Of a stretch of DNA of 57,320 bases, positions 42,339-49,212 are shown piece by piece. The stretch is from a virus: IMG/VR virus record IMGVR_UViG_3300042691_028406, positions 1-57,320 of that record; one strand, given 5' to 3'. A program made the translations under genes and the position numbers. Each line of letters opens with the position of its first letter. Position 1 is the first letter of the stretch. Under the pieces are notes generated by a model. The model searched no databases. It saw nothing but the letters and a program-made list of their open reading frames with translations, and had not been told where the DNA came from.

Positions 42339-43028
42339 TTAATCTTCTAAATATCCTAATATTTCATAATTTTGGCAAATGATGTACTTCTTGCCATCAA
42401 AAAACAAGTATGGTTCTTGTTCTAAGTGCCTAACTGCATATCCGTGAAGGATGACCTCCATGCCAACTTTCAGGTCTGGGCAGTCTTCTTTGTCGTGTTC
42501 GTATTCATAGTTATTTTTGCCAATATAAGCCACTTTTGCAAAAAGGTTATCTTCCATGCGCTGCTCGAAAGATAATGCCTTTACGGTCTTAATAATGGGC
42601 TCTAATAGGACATTCCCGTTCAGCATTATCACTTCTTCTCCTCGCTTGGCTAGATATAGGTCTTCATATGATAGAACCATGAATTTTCTGCCTTTAAAAG
42701 ATAGTTTCTCGCAGTCTTGAGACATCATTCCATAAAACCATACCTTATCTCCGATACGAACATCCATGTCTGTCTTCCACGACATAGCCGTGCTGTCCTG
42801 CTCCCAATCAATTAATTTCTCAGGAAGCAGAACAACCGTGCCATTGCGTACTGAGTATGGACTAACCTCCCATGATGGATCAATAGCTAACTTCAATCCT
42901 GACTTTGTTTCAATCGACTCATAAATAAACGCATCTACCTCGACCAACACTCGATTGTTAAACAACTTCCCCTCTAAGCTACCAATCTCATCGGCTATTA
43001 GCCTTGTTCCGAATATCTCTCTGTCCAT
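42339..43028 (-). CDS. Tandem GroES-like protein
   Basis: 229 aa, read as two successive GroES-type beta barrels. Unit 1 (about 20-125): NNRVLVEVDA, a mobile-loop-like stretch around KSGLKLAIDP, RNGTVVLLP, VRIGDKVWFYG, FMVLSYEDLYLA. Unit 2 (about 130-229): MLNGNVLLEPI, FAKVAYIGK, LKVGMEVILHG, KYIICQNYEILGYL. GroES monomers are single barrels of about 95 aa, so this would be a covalent dimer. The start overlaps the single GroES-like gene by 31 bp. Possible co-chaperonin for capsid folding, as T4 gp31. Fold assignment is by pattern. Confidence 0.58.
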   Translation of the reverse strand: MDREIFGTRLIADEIGSLEGKLFNNRVLVEVDAFIYESIETKSGLKLAIDPSWEVSPYSVRNGTVVLLPEKLIDWEQDSTAMSWKTDMDVRIGDKVWFYGMMSQDCEKLSFKGRKFMVLSYEDLYLAKRGEEVIMLNGNVLLEPIIKTVKALSFEQRMEDNLFAKVAYIGKNNYEYEHDKEDCPDLKVGMEVILHGYAVRHLEQEPYLFFDGKKYIICQNYEILGYLED

Positions 43029-43306
43029 ACATACAGTAATTCGTTTCTATCGTACATCTTGTATTTGCCTTTCGCATCGTCAGTGAGAACCGTAACACCT
43101 GAGTTCTTACTTACAACACAAAAATCCCCAACAGAGTATTCTGTTTCGTTTTTTGGTGCTGCAACAATCGTTCCGGTGTAGTCGGTCTCTTTAGTTGCTG
43201 TCGGTGGAATAATGATTCCACTTGCTGTAACGTTATCCGGTATTGACAACAAAACCAAAAAACGTTTATTTGCTGTGTTTACTTTCTTCCCTCTTATTGT
43301 AATCAT
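42998..43306 (-). CDS. GroES-like co-chaperonin
   Basis: 102 aa, the normal GroES length. Motif order matches Cpn10: KRFLVLL, mobile-loop region VTASGIIIPPTATKET, YTGTIVAAP, YSVGDFCVVSKNSG, YDRNELLYVW at the C-terminal strand. It would cap the host GroEL. It is directly downstream of the SSB-like gene and overlaps the tandem GroES-like gene. Confidence 0.65.
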   Translation of the reverse strand: MITIRGKKVNTANKRFLVLLSIPDNVTASGIIIPPTATKETDYTGTIVAAPKNETEYSVGDFCVVSKNSGVTVLTDDAKGKYKMYDRNELLYVWTERYSEQG

Positions 43307-43324
43307 GTGATTATTAGTTAGTTG

Positions 43325-43690
43325 CTAAAATGGAAGGTCGTCTTCTTCTGGTTGAGATGCGCCTAATGAACTTGGAGTATAGGTTGTGCTTCCGGCATCT
43401 GCATCAAGATTAATGCTAACCAATGAAATGTTATGAAACCACTTAGTTACTCCGTCTTTTGTCCAAGGTCTTGATGTTGCATTGTACTCGACAATAACGT
43501 GGTCTCCAATGCTTAGGTTTTGTACTTGGTCTACCTTGTCGTTAAATGCAGTTAAGCATAGTTGGTTTTTGTATTTATCTCCCCACTCAATTGCTACGTC
43601 TAATTTGCGCCAATCTCGGCCATTTGATCCTGAAGTTCCAGATTCTACACTGCCAATTGAAATAATTTTTCCTGAATCTTTACAAGCCAT
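43325..43690 (-). CDS. DUF3127-like single-stranded DNA-binding protein with SSB-type tail
   Basis: 121 aa. The OB-like body resembles Bacteroidetes DUF3127: KIISIGSVESG, WRKLDVAIEWG, LCLTAFNDKVD, SIGDHVIVEYNATSR. A Ser/Pro linker then ends EEDDLPF. This acidic tip with terminal Pro-Phe is the form that bacterial SSB uses to recruit host repair and replication proteins. It would coat phage ssDNA and could dock host SSB partners. It is the gene after the HNH insertion at 43706. Confidence 0.68.
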   Translation of the reverse strand: MACKDSGKIISIGSVESGTSGSNGRDWRKLDVAIEWGDKYKNQLCLTAFNDKVDQVQNLSIGDHVIVEYNATSRPWTKDGVTKWFHNISLVSINLDADAGSTTYTPSSLGASQPEEDDLPF

Positions 43691-43705
43691 AATTTTGTTT
43701 TTTTT

Positions 43706-44311
43706 TTAGTTTAATAACTTATTATTTTCAACGTCTATATCGTATCTCCATATGAATCCACCTGCATGACTATGTTTATGTCTTTTCAGCGCACATGAAG
43801 AGATATTCCCCTCATTAATTCCTGTAGAATTATGTGCATCAACAGTGCTGTCAAAAACAGCAACAAATTCTCCTTGTCTCGTAAACTGATATGTTTTCTT
43901 ACTATTATTATGGTCTGCACCAAATCTACCAAGATTGGGGGCAATAGCAAGTCCTGTTTTATATGCGTGTATTGTATTCTCTGAGTGAGTCACCCATTCT
44001 AGGTTTGACACATCGTTGTTCGTCTTTATCCCATCTTTATGGTTTACGCATCGTTTGTTTTCTATGTTTTCAATAAACGCCTCTGCAACAAGCCTATGAA
44101 CAAAAAATCTTTTCTTTACTCCGTCTTTATATAAATAAACAGTTGGATATCCGAATTTATTTATAAACTGAGTCAAAGTAGCCTGTTTTTTTCTGCTGTG
44201 AAGAGATTTGTCTTTATTAAAGATATCTCTACTTTTACTTAGTACGATGCCGGTGTCACTAACAATATATGACCCTTCATATCCTACTACGTCTCTAAAT
44301 CCATTCTCCAT
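43706..44311 (-). CDS. NUMOD4/HNH homing endonuclease
   Basis: 201 aa. NUMOD4 start (GYEGSYIVSDTG, residues 10-21), HNH core VHRLVAEAFI then NHKDGIKTNNDVSNLEWVTH (about 72-110, with the catalytic His and Asn), and a NUMOD1-like C-terminus (FVAVFDSTVDAHNSTGINEG). The architecture is that of free-standing phage homing endonucleases. It separates the SSB-like gene from the gene at 44316. Confidence 0.88.
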   Translation of the reverse strand: MENGFRDVVGYEGSYIVSDTGIVLSKSRDIFNKDKSLHSRKKQATLTQFINKFGYPTVYLYKDGVKKRFFVHRLVAEAFIENIENKRCVNHKDGIKTNNDVSNLEWVTHSENTIHAYKTGLAIAPNLGRFGADHNNSKKTYQFTRQGEFVAVFDSTVDAHNSTGINEGNISSCALKRHKHSHAGGFIWRYDIDVENNKLLN

Positions 44312-44315
44312 ATAT

Positions 44316-44831
44316 TTATCCTTTCAGTCTAAAACTGTCAATAATTTGCACCCCATTGTTGAGAAACTTATTTCGTTCTATCACCAATAAGTACCCATTT
44401 CCTTTTTCTATATCTTTTATTTTGTTTGTCTCGTAGTCCTTGTCAACGAAGAATAGGTTTGATTTCTGGTCTCCTTGTTCTCTGTCTTCAAAGTATAATG
44501 TTTCATCTGTTGCCTCTAATGTAATGTTCTTGATGGTGTATTTCTTTCTGTGCACAACCTTCACATCACTACAAAAACAAGCAATTATTGCTTTGTTGTA
44601 TTTTGAGTCCAATAGTTCTTTTATTGAATCAAACAAACACAACGTACCGTATTTTTTTGTTTTTATTGTTCGCTGTCTATCTAACTGTGGAATCTCAAAT
44701 ATGGCTTGATGGTTATTATCCACAATAAACCTATTTTTGATTGTTACAGTAGGAATATTCAGACATAGCATGTGAGATATTTCCTGCTCAACCAACAAAT
44801 CAGATTCTTCTTGTGTTTTTGCTATTAGCAT
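44316..44831 (-). CDS. Unknown protein, 171 aa
   Basis: 171 aa from the ATG at 44831; two further upstream codons start with TTG. Mixed alpha/beta, charged, with IIACFCSDVKVVHRKKYTIK in the centre. No TM or known motif. The sequence TTATCCACA occurs inside it at 44716 but alone. First gene of the operon with the GroES/SSB genes; TATCTTTG box at 44921. Confidence 0.5.
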   Translation of the reverse strand: MLIAKTQEESDLLVEQEISHMLCLNIPTVTIKNRFIVDNNHQAIFEIPQLDRQRTIKTKKYGTLCLFDSIKELLDSKYNKAIIACFCSDVKVVHRKKYTIKNITLEATDETLYFEDREQGDQKSNLFFVDKDYETNKIKDIEKGNGYLLVIERNKFLNNGVQIIDSFRLKG

Positions 44832-44920
44832 ATGCAAGTTAGTGAAAATTAATCAACTGTGCAAGTTTTTTGTAACAAATGTTTTTCTAAACTGTTACAA
44901 TATTTGTGAATTTCTCTTGG

Positions 44921-44928
44921 CAAAGATA
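44921..44928 (-). promoter_or_regulatory. Late-type promoter box TATCTTTG
   Basis: Reverse-strand TATCTTTG followed by C, 90 bp upstream of the gene at 44831 and 9 bases after the terminator T-run; only a weak TTG at -33. Confidence 0.55.
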
Positions 44929-44936
44929 GACACAAA

Positions 44937-44967
44937 AAACGAGAGCACCAAGTTTTTTTTGATGCTC
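44937..44967 (-). terminator. Intrinsic terminator
   Basis: GAGCA pairs with TGCTC across an A-rich loop, then CTCGTTTTTTG on the - strand. It ends the neck operon (44991). Confidence 0.72.
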
Positions 44968-44990
44968 TTCAACATATATGCCGTGAAAGT

Positions 44991-45605
44991 TTAGTTGCTT
45001 ACCCCATCAGACGAGCTGTCGAGAAATTTCTTGCTTGAGAAGAGGCTTTTTGCCACTATACTTACAAATTCCGAAACACGTCCACTAGGGATGGGGACAT
45101 CCTCAGTCCACGAATACTCAACAAAAGAAGGTATTAGTTTTATTTGTACCTTGCGTATGTTCTGAGATGCGTAGTCAAAGTTAATAAACTTGATTCTACT
45201 AACTCCATCTAAAACATACAGTGTTTTGTCGTAGTAACGTGAAACGTCGGAATCAACAAACAAATCAACATCTTCGTTTGTTGTTGGTATGAGCTTACGG
45301 TTTGAGCCAACTCCACGAACTAATTTTATTCCTGCGTTTTGGGGTAATTGGCAAACTTTAGCAGGAAGCGTAGCGTAATATTCTTTTGATGTTGAGTTAA
45401 ACTGTACATCTACCGAGTCGTAGCTTTTAACAAAGAAGTCCATAGATTGACTATCCTTTAAAAGAAGGAATAGTAAATCAGACCACATGTTATCTGTGGC
45501 GAGTTCTATTTCCTTTGGAGACACCCTGCGAAGGTCATCTGCTATTCCGGCTCCGTTTTCGGTAGCTTGTCTTCGAATTAGTTCGATTAATTTTGACTTG
45601 ATCAT
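44991..45605 (-). CDS. Head-tail connector/neck protein candidate
   Basis: 204 aa. Helical N-terminus (SKLIELIRRQATENG) and a beta-rich middle (DVQFNSTSKEYYATLP, VLDGVSRIKFINFDY). The layout resembles short-tailed-phage adaptor proteins. Four bases downstream of the gene at 45609. No specific family recognised. Confidence 0.45.
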   Translation of the reverse strand: MIKSKLIELIRRQATENGAGIADDLRRVSPKEIELATDNMWSDLLFLLLKDSQSMDFFVKSYDSVDVQFNSTSKEYYATLPAKVCQLPQNAGIKLVRGVGSNRKLIPTTNEDVDLFVDSDVSRYYDKTLYVLDGVSRIKFINFDYASQNIRKVQIKLIPSFVEYSWTEDVPIPSGRVSEFVSIVAKSLFSSKKFLDSSSDGVSN

Positions 45606-45608
45606 ATC

Positions 45609-46358
45609 TTATGCTCCTTCTTTTTGAATTTTATCTGCCACCTGAAATACATCGGCACGAGATGTGTTAACTCCCATGTTCTTTAAAATTATCCATGCCA
45701 TCTCAATAGCACAGTCGGCTGACCACTCATGCTCAACAGTGAGTGATGTTACGGTTGTACCTGCTGTCTGTCCTGCTGAACCCGTTTCGCCTGAAGCTAA
45801 AAGATGTGTTGCTCCTTCCTCCAAAATAATAATTTCTCCATTTGCATCAATGTAAAAGTCTGTCACCGGAGTCACAGGGTAACGGTAGAAAATCAGCGTA
45901 GCTGTCGTTATTGTTGTTGGGTAAATATACATAGAACTTCCGATGATTTCTGCTGCCGGAAAGTATGCGTCAGGTGTGTCGATTGCGTTATTGAGTCTTC
46001 TTGACATCTCTGAGCTGTTTAGCATCTCAACAGGTTCGTATGCGCCTGATACTCGTGCTGACTCATATCTAAAATAATCGTTTGGTAGACTTCCAATGCC
46101 TGAAGAAAAAGATATATTCTGCTTTTTTTTAAACTGAATTACCTGATCATCCGCAATTGTACTTAGTCCTTTTTGCCTGCGTGAGATCGGTGCTCCCAAA
46201 TTATAATCGTTGCTCAATCCAAGTTTCTCTTTAAGCAAAACAACATTTGCCATTTTGGAGTTGAGGTTGAAGTCGTCTATGTTCATATAGCCAGACCTCT
46301 GCTCTTTGTTAACGAGATAGCGGCATAAACTGTATATATCTGAATTTTTAAAAGCCAT
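45609..46358 (-). CDS. Head-tail adaptor/neck protein candidate
   Basis: 249 aa. Helical start (DIYSLCRYLVNKEQRSGYM), ISFSSGIGSLPNDYFRY near 80, beta-rich centre, helical end with CAIEMAWIILKNMG. The N-terminal helices plus L-P-x-D-Y segment also occur in the + strand protein at 56385, suggesting related neck functions. Late box upstream. Confidence 0.5.
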   Translation of the reverse strand: MAFKNSDIYSLCRYLVNKEQRSGYMNIDDFNLNSKMANVVLLKEKLGLSNDYNLGAPISRRQKGLSTIADDQVIQFKKKQNISFSSGIGSLPNDYFRYESARVSGAYEPVEMLNSSEMSRRLNNAIDTPDAYFPAAEIIGSSMYIYPTTITTATLIFYRYPVTPVTDFYIDANGEIIILEEGATHLLASGETGSAGQTAGTTVTSLTVEHEWSADCAIEMAWIILKNMGVNTSRADVFQVADKIQKEGA

Positions 46359-46379
46359 GACATTTTATTTTTATCTTAT

Positions 46380-46387
46380 CAAAGATA
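46380..46387 (-). promoter_or_regulatory. Late-type promoter box TATCTTTG
   Basis: Reverse-strand TATCTTTG 22 bp upstream of the neck operon; no -33 TTTG at the expected distance. Confidence 0.6.
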
Positions 46388-46423
46388 ATAAATAAAAACA
46401 AAGTTTTGTTTTGGTTTGTTTAT

Positions 46424-46464
46424 GAAAAAAAAAGCACCACGCTTGACGGAACGTAGTGCTAACC
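46424..46464 (-). terminator. Intrinsic terminator
   Basis: AGCACTACG...CGTGGTGCT stem on the - strand followed by eight T. It ends the gene at 46535. Confidence 0.85.
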
Positions 46465-46534
46465 TTAATGCTATGCGAAAAACTGTAAGTGTAATACAAT
46501 ACAAAACTACAAAATAAAAATGATATATCAAAAT

Positions 46535-46753
46535 TTATTCTTCTGTTTTTTCTTCTTCTTTTAAGATTTCTTCTGGCTCTTCAAAATCAACTAATTCTTG
46601 TTCTATTACAAAATCAATGATAAAATCAATAACGTCCGATGGTGTAATTAGAAATGCTTGATCATTTAGTTCGTCTGGATTAAATCCTTTGTTGTAAATC
46701 ATGTGTGTAGTAACTGCGCACAATAACTCTCTCTCGTTTTTAAATGTTGTCAT
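46535..46753 (-). CDS. Unknown small acidic protein
   Basis: 72 aa. The C-terminal half is very acidic (EEPEEILKEEEKTEE). The N-terminus is mixed. Its start overlaps the end of the interrupted frame at 46740. Not recognised. Confidence 0.5.
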   Translation of the reverse strand: MTTFKNERELLCAVTTHMIYNKGFNPDELNDQAFLITPSDVIDFIIDFVIEQELVDFEEPEEILKEEEKTEE

Positions 46754-46928
46754 AATTGTTGTTTTTATTTTTTCGTTGTAAATACTCTTCTGTTTGCCAA
46801 AGTTTAAGTTCTTTTCTTAGGTTTTTCCTTTCTTCAGAAATTGACATATGACCTATTTTTTCTTTAAAGTCAGTAAGTTTTTCTGGTTCTACTCGTAGAT
46901 ATTCAAAAATTTAAGTTAATGTTCCCAT
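46740..46928 (-). pseudogene. Interrupted small ORF with early in-frame TAA
   Basis: On the - strand ATG at 46928 is followed after five codons by TAA (46913-46911). The same frame then stays open for 56 codons to 46740. It has coding-like, Lys/Glu-rich sequence (KLTDFKEKIGHMSISEERK). An internal ATG would still give 36 aa. The shape fits a gene broken near its start or one re-initiating internally. Confidence 0.4.
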
Positions 46929-46938
46929 GTTTTTTATA

Positions 46939-47310
46939 CTAATTATTGCCTGAAGAAAAATGTCCTTTATAGATATAGTCTTTAAGGTCGCCTTCAATTC
47001 TAAACCATTCTCCTTTTGTTTTGTATCTACTAAAAACCTTATGAAACCATTTCTCCTTTTTTAAATCACCAACGACCTTCTTATGAATTATGAGTCTATA
47101 TGGATAGCAAGTTTGAATTTCCTTTAGTCTTTTCTCTGGATTTAAGCTATATCCTATCTTGCAAACCTTTTGCTCATAGTTCACAATAAAATAAACAAAT
47201 CCTTTATTTTTTGTTGCATTTTTAATCTTTGCAATAGTTTGTTTTTCGTAAAGATCATCAACACTTATTCTATTACATCTATGTTTTTTTATTTGTTTAT
47301 TATTACTCAT
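46939..47310 (-). CDS. T5orf172/GIY-YIG-type putative endonuclease
   Basis: 123 aa. Residues 32-110 match the T5orf172 (MUG113) fold: GFVYFIVNYEQKVCKIGYS, then PEKRLKEIQTCYPYR, KKEKWFHKVFSRYKTKGEWF. The N-terminus is basic. Its ATG is just downstream of the structured RNA that follows tRNA-Thr on the same strand, so it is probably co-transcribed. GIY-YIG genes often ride next to structured or self-splicing RNAs; no intron core was recognised here. Confidence 0.7.
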   Translation of the reverse strand: MSNNKQIKKHRCNRISVDDLYEKQTIAKIKNATKNKGFVYFIVNYEQKVCKIGYSLNPEKRLKEIQTCYPYRLIIHKKVVGDLKKEKWFHKVFSRYKTKGEWFRIEGDLKDYIYKGHFSSGNN

Positions 47311-47670
47311 TTTAGTTAACTTACCTTGCTTTTGTTAGATTCTGATGTTATAAGAAGACACACTTATCCCCTAAGGGGAAAATGGGTCTTCTCTTGCTTC
47401 CGTTGAGTTCTTCAGTCACGCAAAGACACCGCTACTTACGCACGTAAAGCGGTCTATCGGCATATACAGAATGTGCGTTCTGTGATGGCAGTGATCCGAT
47501 AAATCAGCAATAATAACTTTAGCCCTTAGCTAAATTTTTATTCCTGTCCCTCACTTTGGTGTTATTGCCAACCCCCTTCTTTTTTAGAGATTCCTTCTAC
47601 ACCTTAGAGCCTATGGGTATGAAACGAGTTTTCAGACGTATAGTTCCCCATAGAGATTATAAATAATCTG
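47311..47670 (-). ncRNA. Large structured non-coding RNA downstream of tRNA-Thr
   Basis: About 360 nt with no ORF but many nested stems: CTATGGG/CCCATAG (47653-47611), TTTAGC/GCTAAA (47534-47518), TATCGG/CCGATA (47501-47455) enclosing ACAGAA/TTCTGT, ACCGCT/AGCGGT (47453-47428) with inner TTAC/GTAA, and AGAAGAC/GTCTTCT (47392-47353) enclosing TCCCC/GGGGA. It is read from the same strand as the tRNA. Its tRNA-linked phage context recalls the large RNAs GOLLD and ROOL, but no sequence match can be claimed. Confidence 0.6.
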
Positions 47671-47743
47671 AGCTTGATTACGGGATCGAACCGCAGACCT
47701 TCTGAGTACAAAACAGACGCTCTACCGACTGAGCTAATCAAGC
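47671..47743 (-). tRNA. tRNA-Thr (anticodon TGT)
   Basis: 73 nt in full cloverleaf order: acceptor GCTTGAT/ATCAAGC (7/7), T8 A9, D arm GCTC-AGTCGGTA-GAGC, anticodon stem TCTG/CAGA (a T-T mismatch at 31-39), loop TTTGTAC giving anticodon TGT with A37, five-base variable loop, T arm TGCGG-TTCGATC-CCGTA. Discriminator T, no CCA. It reads ACA codons. It lies directly after a terminator-like hairpin and before the structured RNA. Confidence 0.88.
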
Positions 47744-47745
47744 AT

Positions 47746-47856
47746 AAAAAAAACCAACCCGATTGCCATTGGTTTGTGCGAAGAAACGATGCGGCAGTAG
47801 CTCGGATTGGTTGTTAGTATTTTAATGTCTTTAATTATCATTTCTTCGCATTTACA
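47746..47856 (-). ncRNA. Leader RNA / attenuator before tRNA-Thr
   Basis: Downstream of the promoter at 47863. TGCGAAGAAA (47850-47841) pairs with TTTCTTCGCA (47786-47777). AACCAATCCGA (47812-47802) pairs with TCGGGTTGGTT (47762-47752) using a U-G pair that exists only on this strand. These two long stems interleave. AAACCAA (47775-47769) can instead pair with TTGGTTT (47757-47751) to form a hairpin that runs into eight T. Mutually exclusive structures and a T-run suggest a terminator-controlled leader or a short separate RNA. Confidence 0.55.
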
Positions 47857-47862
47857 ACACAA

Positions 47863-47894
47863 CAAAAATACGAAATGTTTTTGATATATGCAAA
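47863..47894 (-). promoter_or_regulatory. Bacteroidetes-type promoter (TTTG-N20-TATTTTTG)
   Basis: On the - strand TTTG (47894-47891), 20 bp, TATTTTTG (47870-47863). It is the only full match upstream of the tRNA and structured RNA. Confidence 0.7.
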
Positions 47895-48483
47895 TGTGTT
47901 AACTCACAAAAACACAACAAGATAACTTTTTTGTGTGTTTTAAAAATGTGTGTTGAACGTCATTTTTTATCACCAACACGGCAGTTTCGTTTGTTTTTTG
48001 CCAACGACGTTATACTTTTCTCTTCAGGCAATTTCACCTATACCCCAAAACACCAACAGGTGATTTTTTTGTGTTTGGCTAATATATTATTCAAAGCAAA
48101 CAATACACGATGTTTTTAGTTAATATTTTGTCCAATTTTTTTACGTAATAAACTTAATAATCTTTGTTCTAGAATGAATTATCATTCATTTCGCATTGTT
48201 TTCAGTTATAGTGATAATATGCAAACAAAATACACTTTTGTTGGTTTAGTGGAAAATATTTGAAATTTGAAAATCACTAACGAGCTGCAATATACCCCGA
48301 AATTAGTAGTTTATTGCAAACACATTAAAAATGTTTTGTTTTTTGTACTGTGAGTACAAAAAAACAAACAAAAATAAAGTTGTGTTTTTTTGACACGTAG
48401 AGCGATTATTTTCTCGAAGTGGATAGTTTATATGTTTTTGTAGAGAAAGTGGCTTAAAACTACCGTACAGTATCTAAAACAAA
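47895..48483. other. AT-rich non-coding stretch with isolated structures
   Basis: No coding region I can support. It contains a + strand terminator-like hairpin TCACCT/AGGTGA with seven T (48034-48070), an AATGAAT/ATTCATT palindrome (about 48173-48190), and an 11-bp perfect inverted repeat TTTTTTGTACT/AGTACAAAAAA (48339-48363). Homopolymer A/T runs are common. It may hold operators or an origin, but nothing decisive is seen. Confidence 0.4.
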
Positions 48484-48512
48484 CAAAAAACCCAGACTTT
48501 TGATCTGGGTTT
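48484..48512 (-). terminator. Intrinsic terminator
   Basis: AAACCCAGA pairs with TCTGGGTTT (9 bp), followed by six T on the - strand. It closes the structured RNA at 48520. Confidence 0.88.
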
Positions 48513-48519
48513 GGTTTTT

Positions 48520-48715
48520 AAACTCTTTCGAGTCGACCAAGTGATGCTATCACAAGGGTTGCTATTTTAAAGTGCCGACTAGGAGCTAAGTCCTAGAGGG
48601 CACTTTTATCAGGCTTCCTCTACCCGATGCGTCTGGTTGTGGTTTTTAATTATTGTCGTTAACGGGCGACACCGCCGAGGCCAGCTTCACCATAAACTCT
48701 TAAAAGGATTATGAA
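48520..48715 (-). ncRNA. Structured RNA between small-protein operon and terminator
   Basis: No ORF. Stems: AAAGTGCC/GGCACTTT (48606-48569) enclosing CTAGGA/TCCTAG, GTGAT/ATCAC (48553-48541), GGCG/CGCC (48676-48665), and ACTC-GAAA-GAGT (48533-48522), whose loop is a GNRA only on the - strand. A strong terminator follows at once. It could be a 3' regulatory RNA of the 48725-52040 operon or an independent RNA. Class not recognised. Confidence 0.52.
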
Positions 48716-48724
48716 TACAAAAAA

Positions 48725-48928
48725 TTAATAATTGTTTTGGTTGGTTGTGGAGGCATTAATACCTTGTTCGAACCAAGGCTTTGCCACAACATATTCGTCT
48801 GGCGTTGTGTATTTGTATATCTTTTCAGCTAAATCAAACAAAGCCTTGCTTTTGTTTTCTATTTCCATAGTAGCAATTACTTTAGCTGCATACTTAATAC
48901 AATCTAATTTTAGTTTTTGTGTGTTCAT
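48725..48928 (-). CDS. Unknown small protein
   Basis: 67 aa, helical, Lys/Ala-rich N-terminus, Asn-rich end. Its start overlaps the previous gene by four bases (ATGA). Last protein gene before the structured RNA at 48520. Not recognised. Confidence 0.5.
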   Translation of the reverse strand: MNTQKLKLDCIKYAAKVIATMEIENKSKALFDLAEKIYKYTTPDEYVVAKPWFEQGINASTTNQNNY

Positions 48929-49212
48929 GTTAAATGGTGAAAATTTATACCAATCTCTTTTAACTTACCAGAGGTGCTTATTTTATAGCGATATACTGTT
49001 CTGTCGTCACTAAAATAAACAACTCCTTGTTTTTGTCTTGCTTTCTTTATCTCTTCCTTTAAAAGAAGAATGTTTTCTTTTTGTGGTTTTTCGTTGAATA
49101 GGTGTGCTAGTTTTGGAACTAACTTCTTAACGTCTTCAACCGTGTACCACTCAACTTTTCCGGCAGCAATAGGAACCTTGCCTTCTACCGCCTCTTCCTC
49201 GTGATATATCAT
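48925..49212 (-). CDS. Unknown small protein
   Basis: 95 aa. Acidic start, Lys-rich helix (LLLKEEIKKARQKQG), then a beta-hairpin-like end (VVYFSDDRTVYRYKIS). ATGA overlaps on both sides place it firmly in the operon. Not recognised. Confidence 0.52.
   Translation of the reverse strand: MIYHEEEAVEGKVPIAAGKVEWYTVEDVKKLVPKLAHLFNEKPQKENILLLKEEIKKARQKQGVVYFSDDRTVYRYKISTSGKLKEIGINFHHLT

Noticed and set aside
44716-44724. Perfect DnaA box TTATCCACA
   Set aside because: Single copy inside a coding gene, no cluster nearby; expected by chance in AT-rich DNA.
47311-47670. Group I or group II intron core
   Set aside because: No recognisable P7 or domain V signature, and the upstream tRNA is intact and not split.
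47931-48119. Open frame of 62 codons on the + strand
   Set aside because: Runs through a + strand terminator-like hairpin; composition is not coding-like; no RBS or promoter.
48520-48715. RNase P RNA or tmRNA
   Set aside because: Conserved core strings of these RNAs are missing; only a weak AGAGGAAG similarity.
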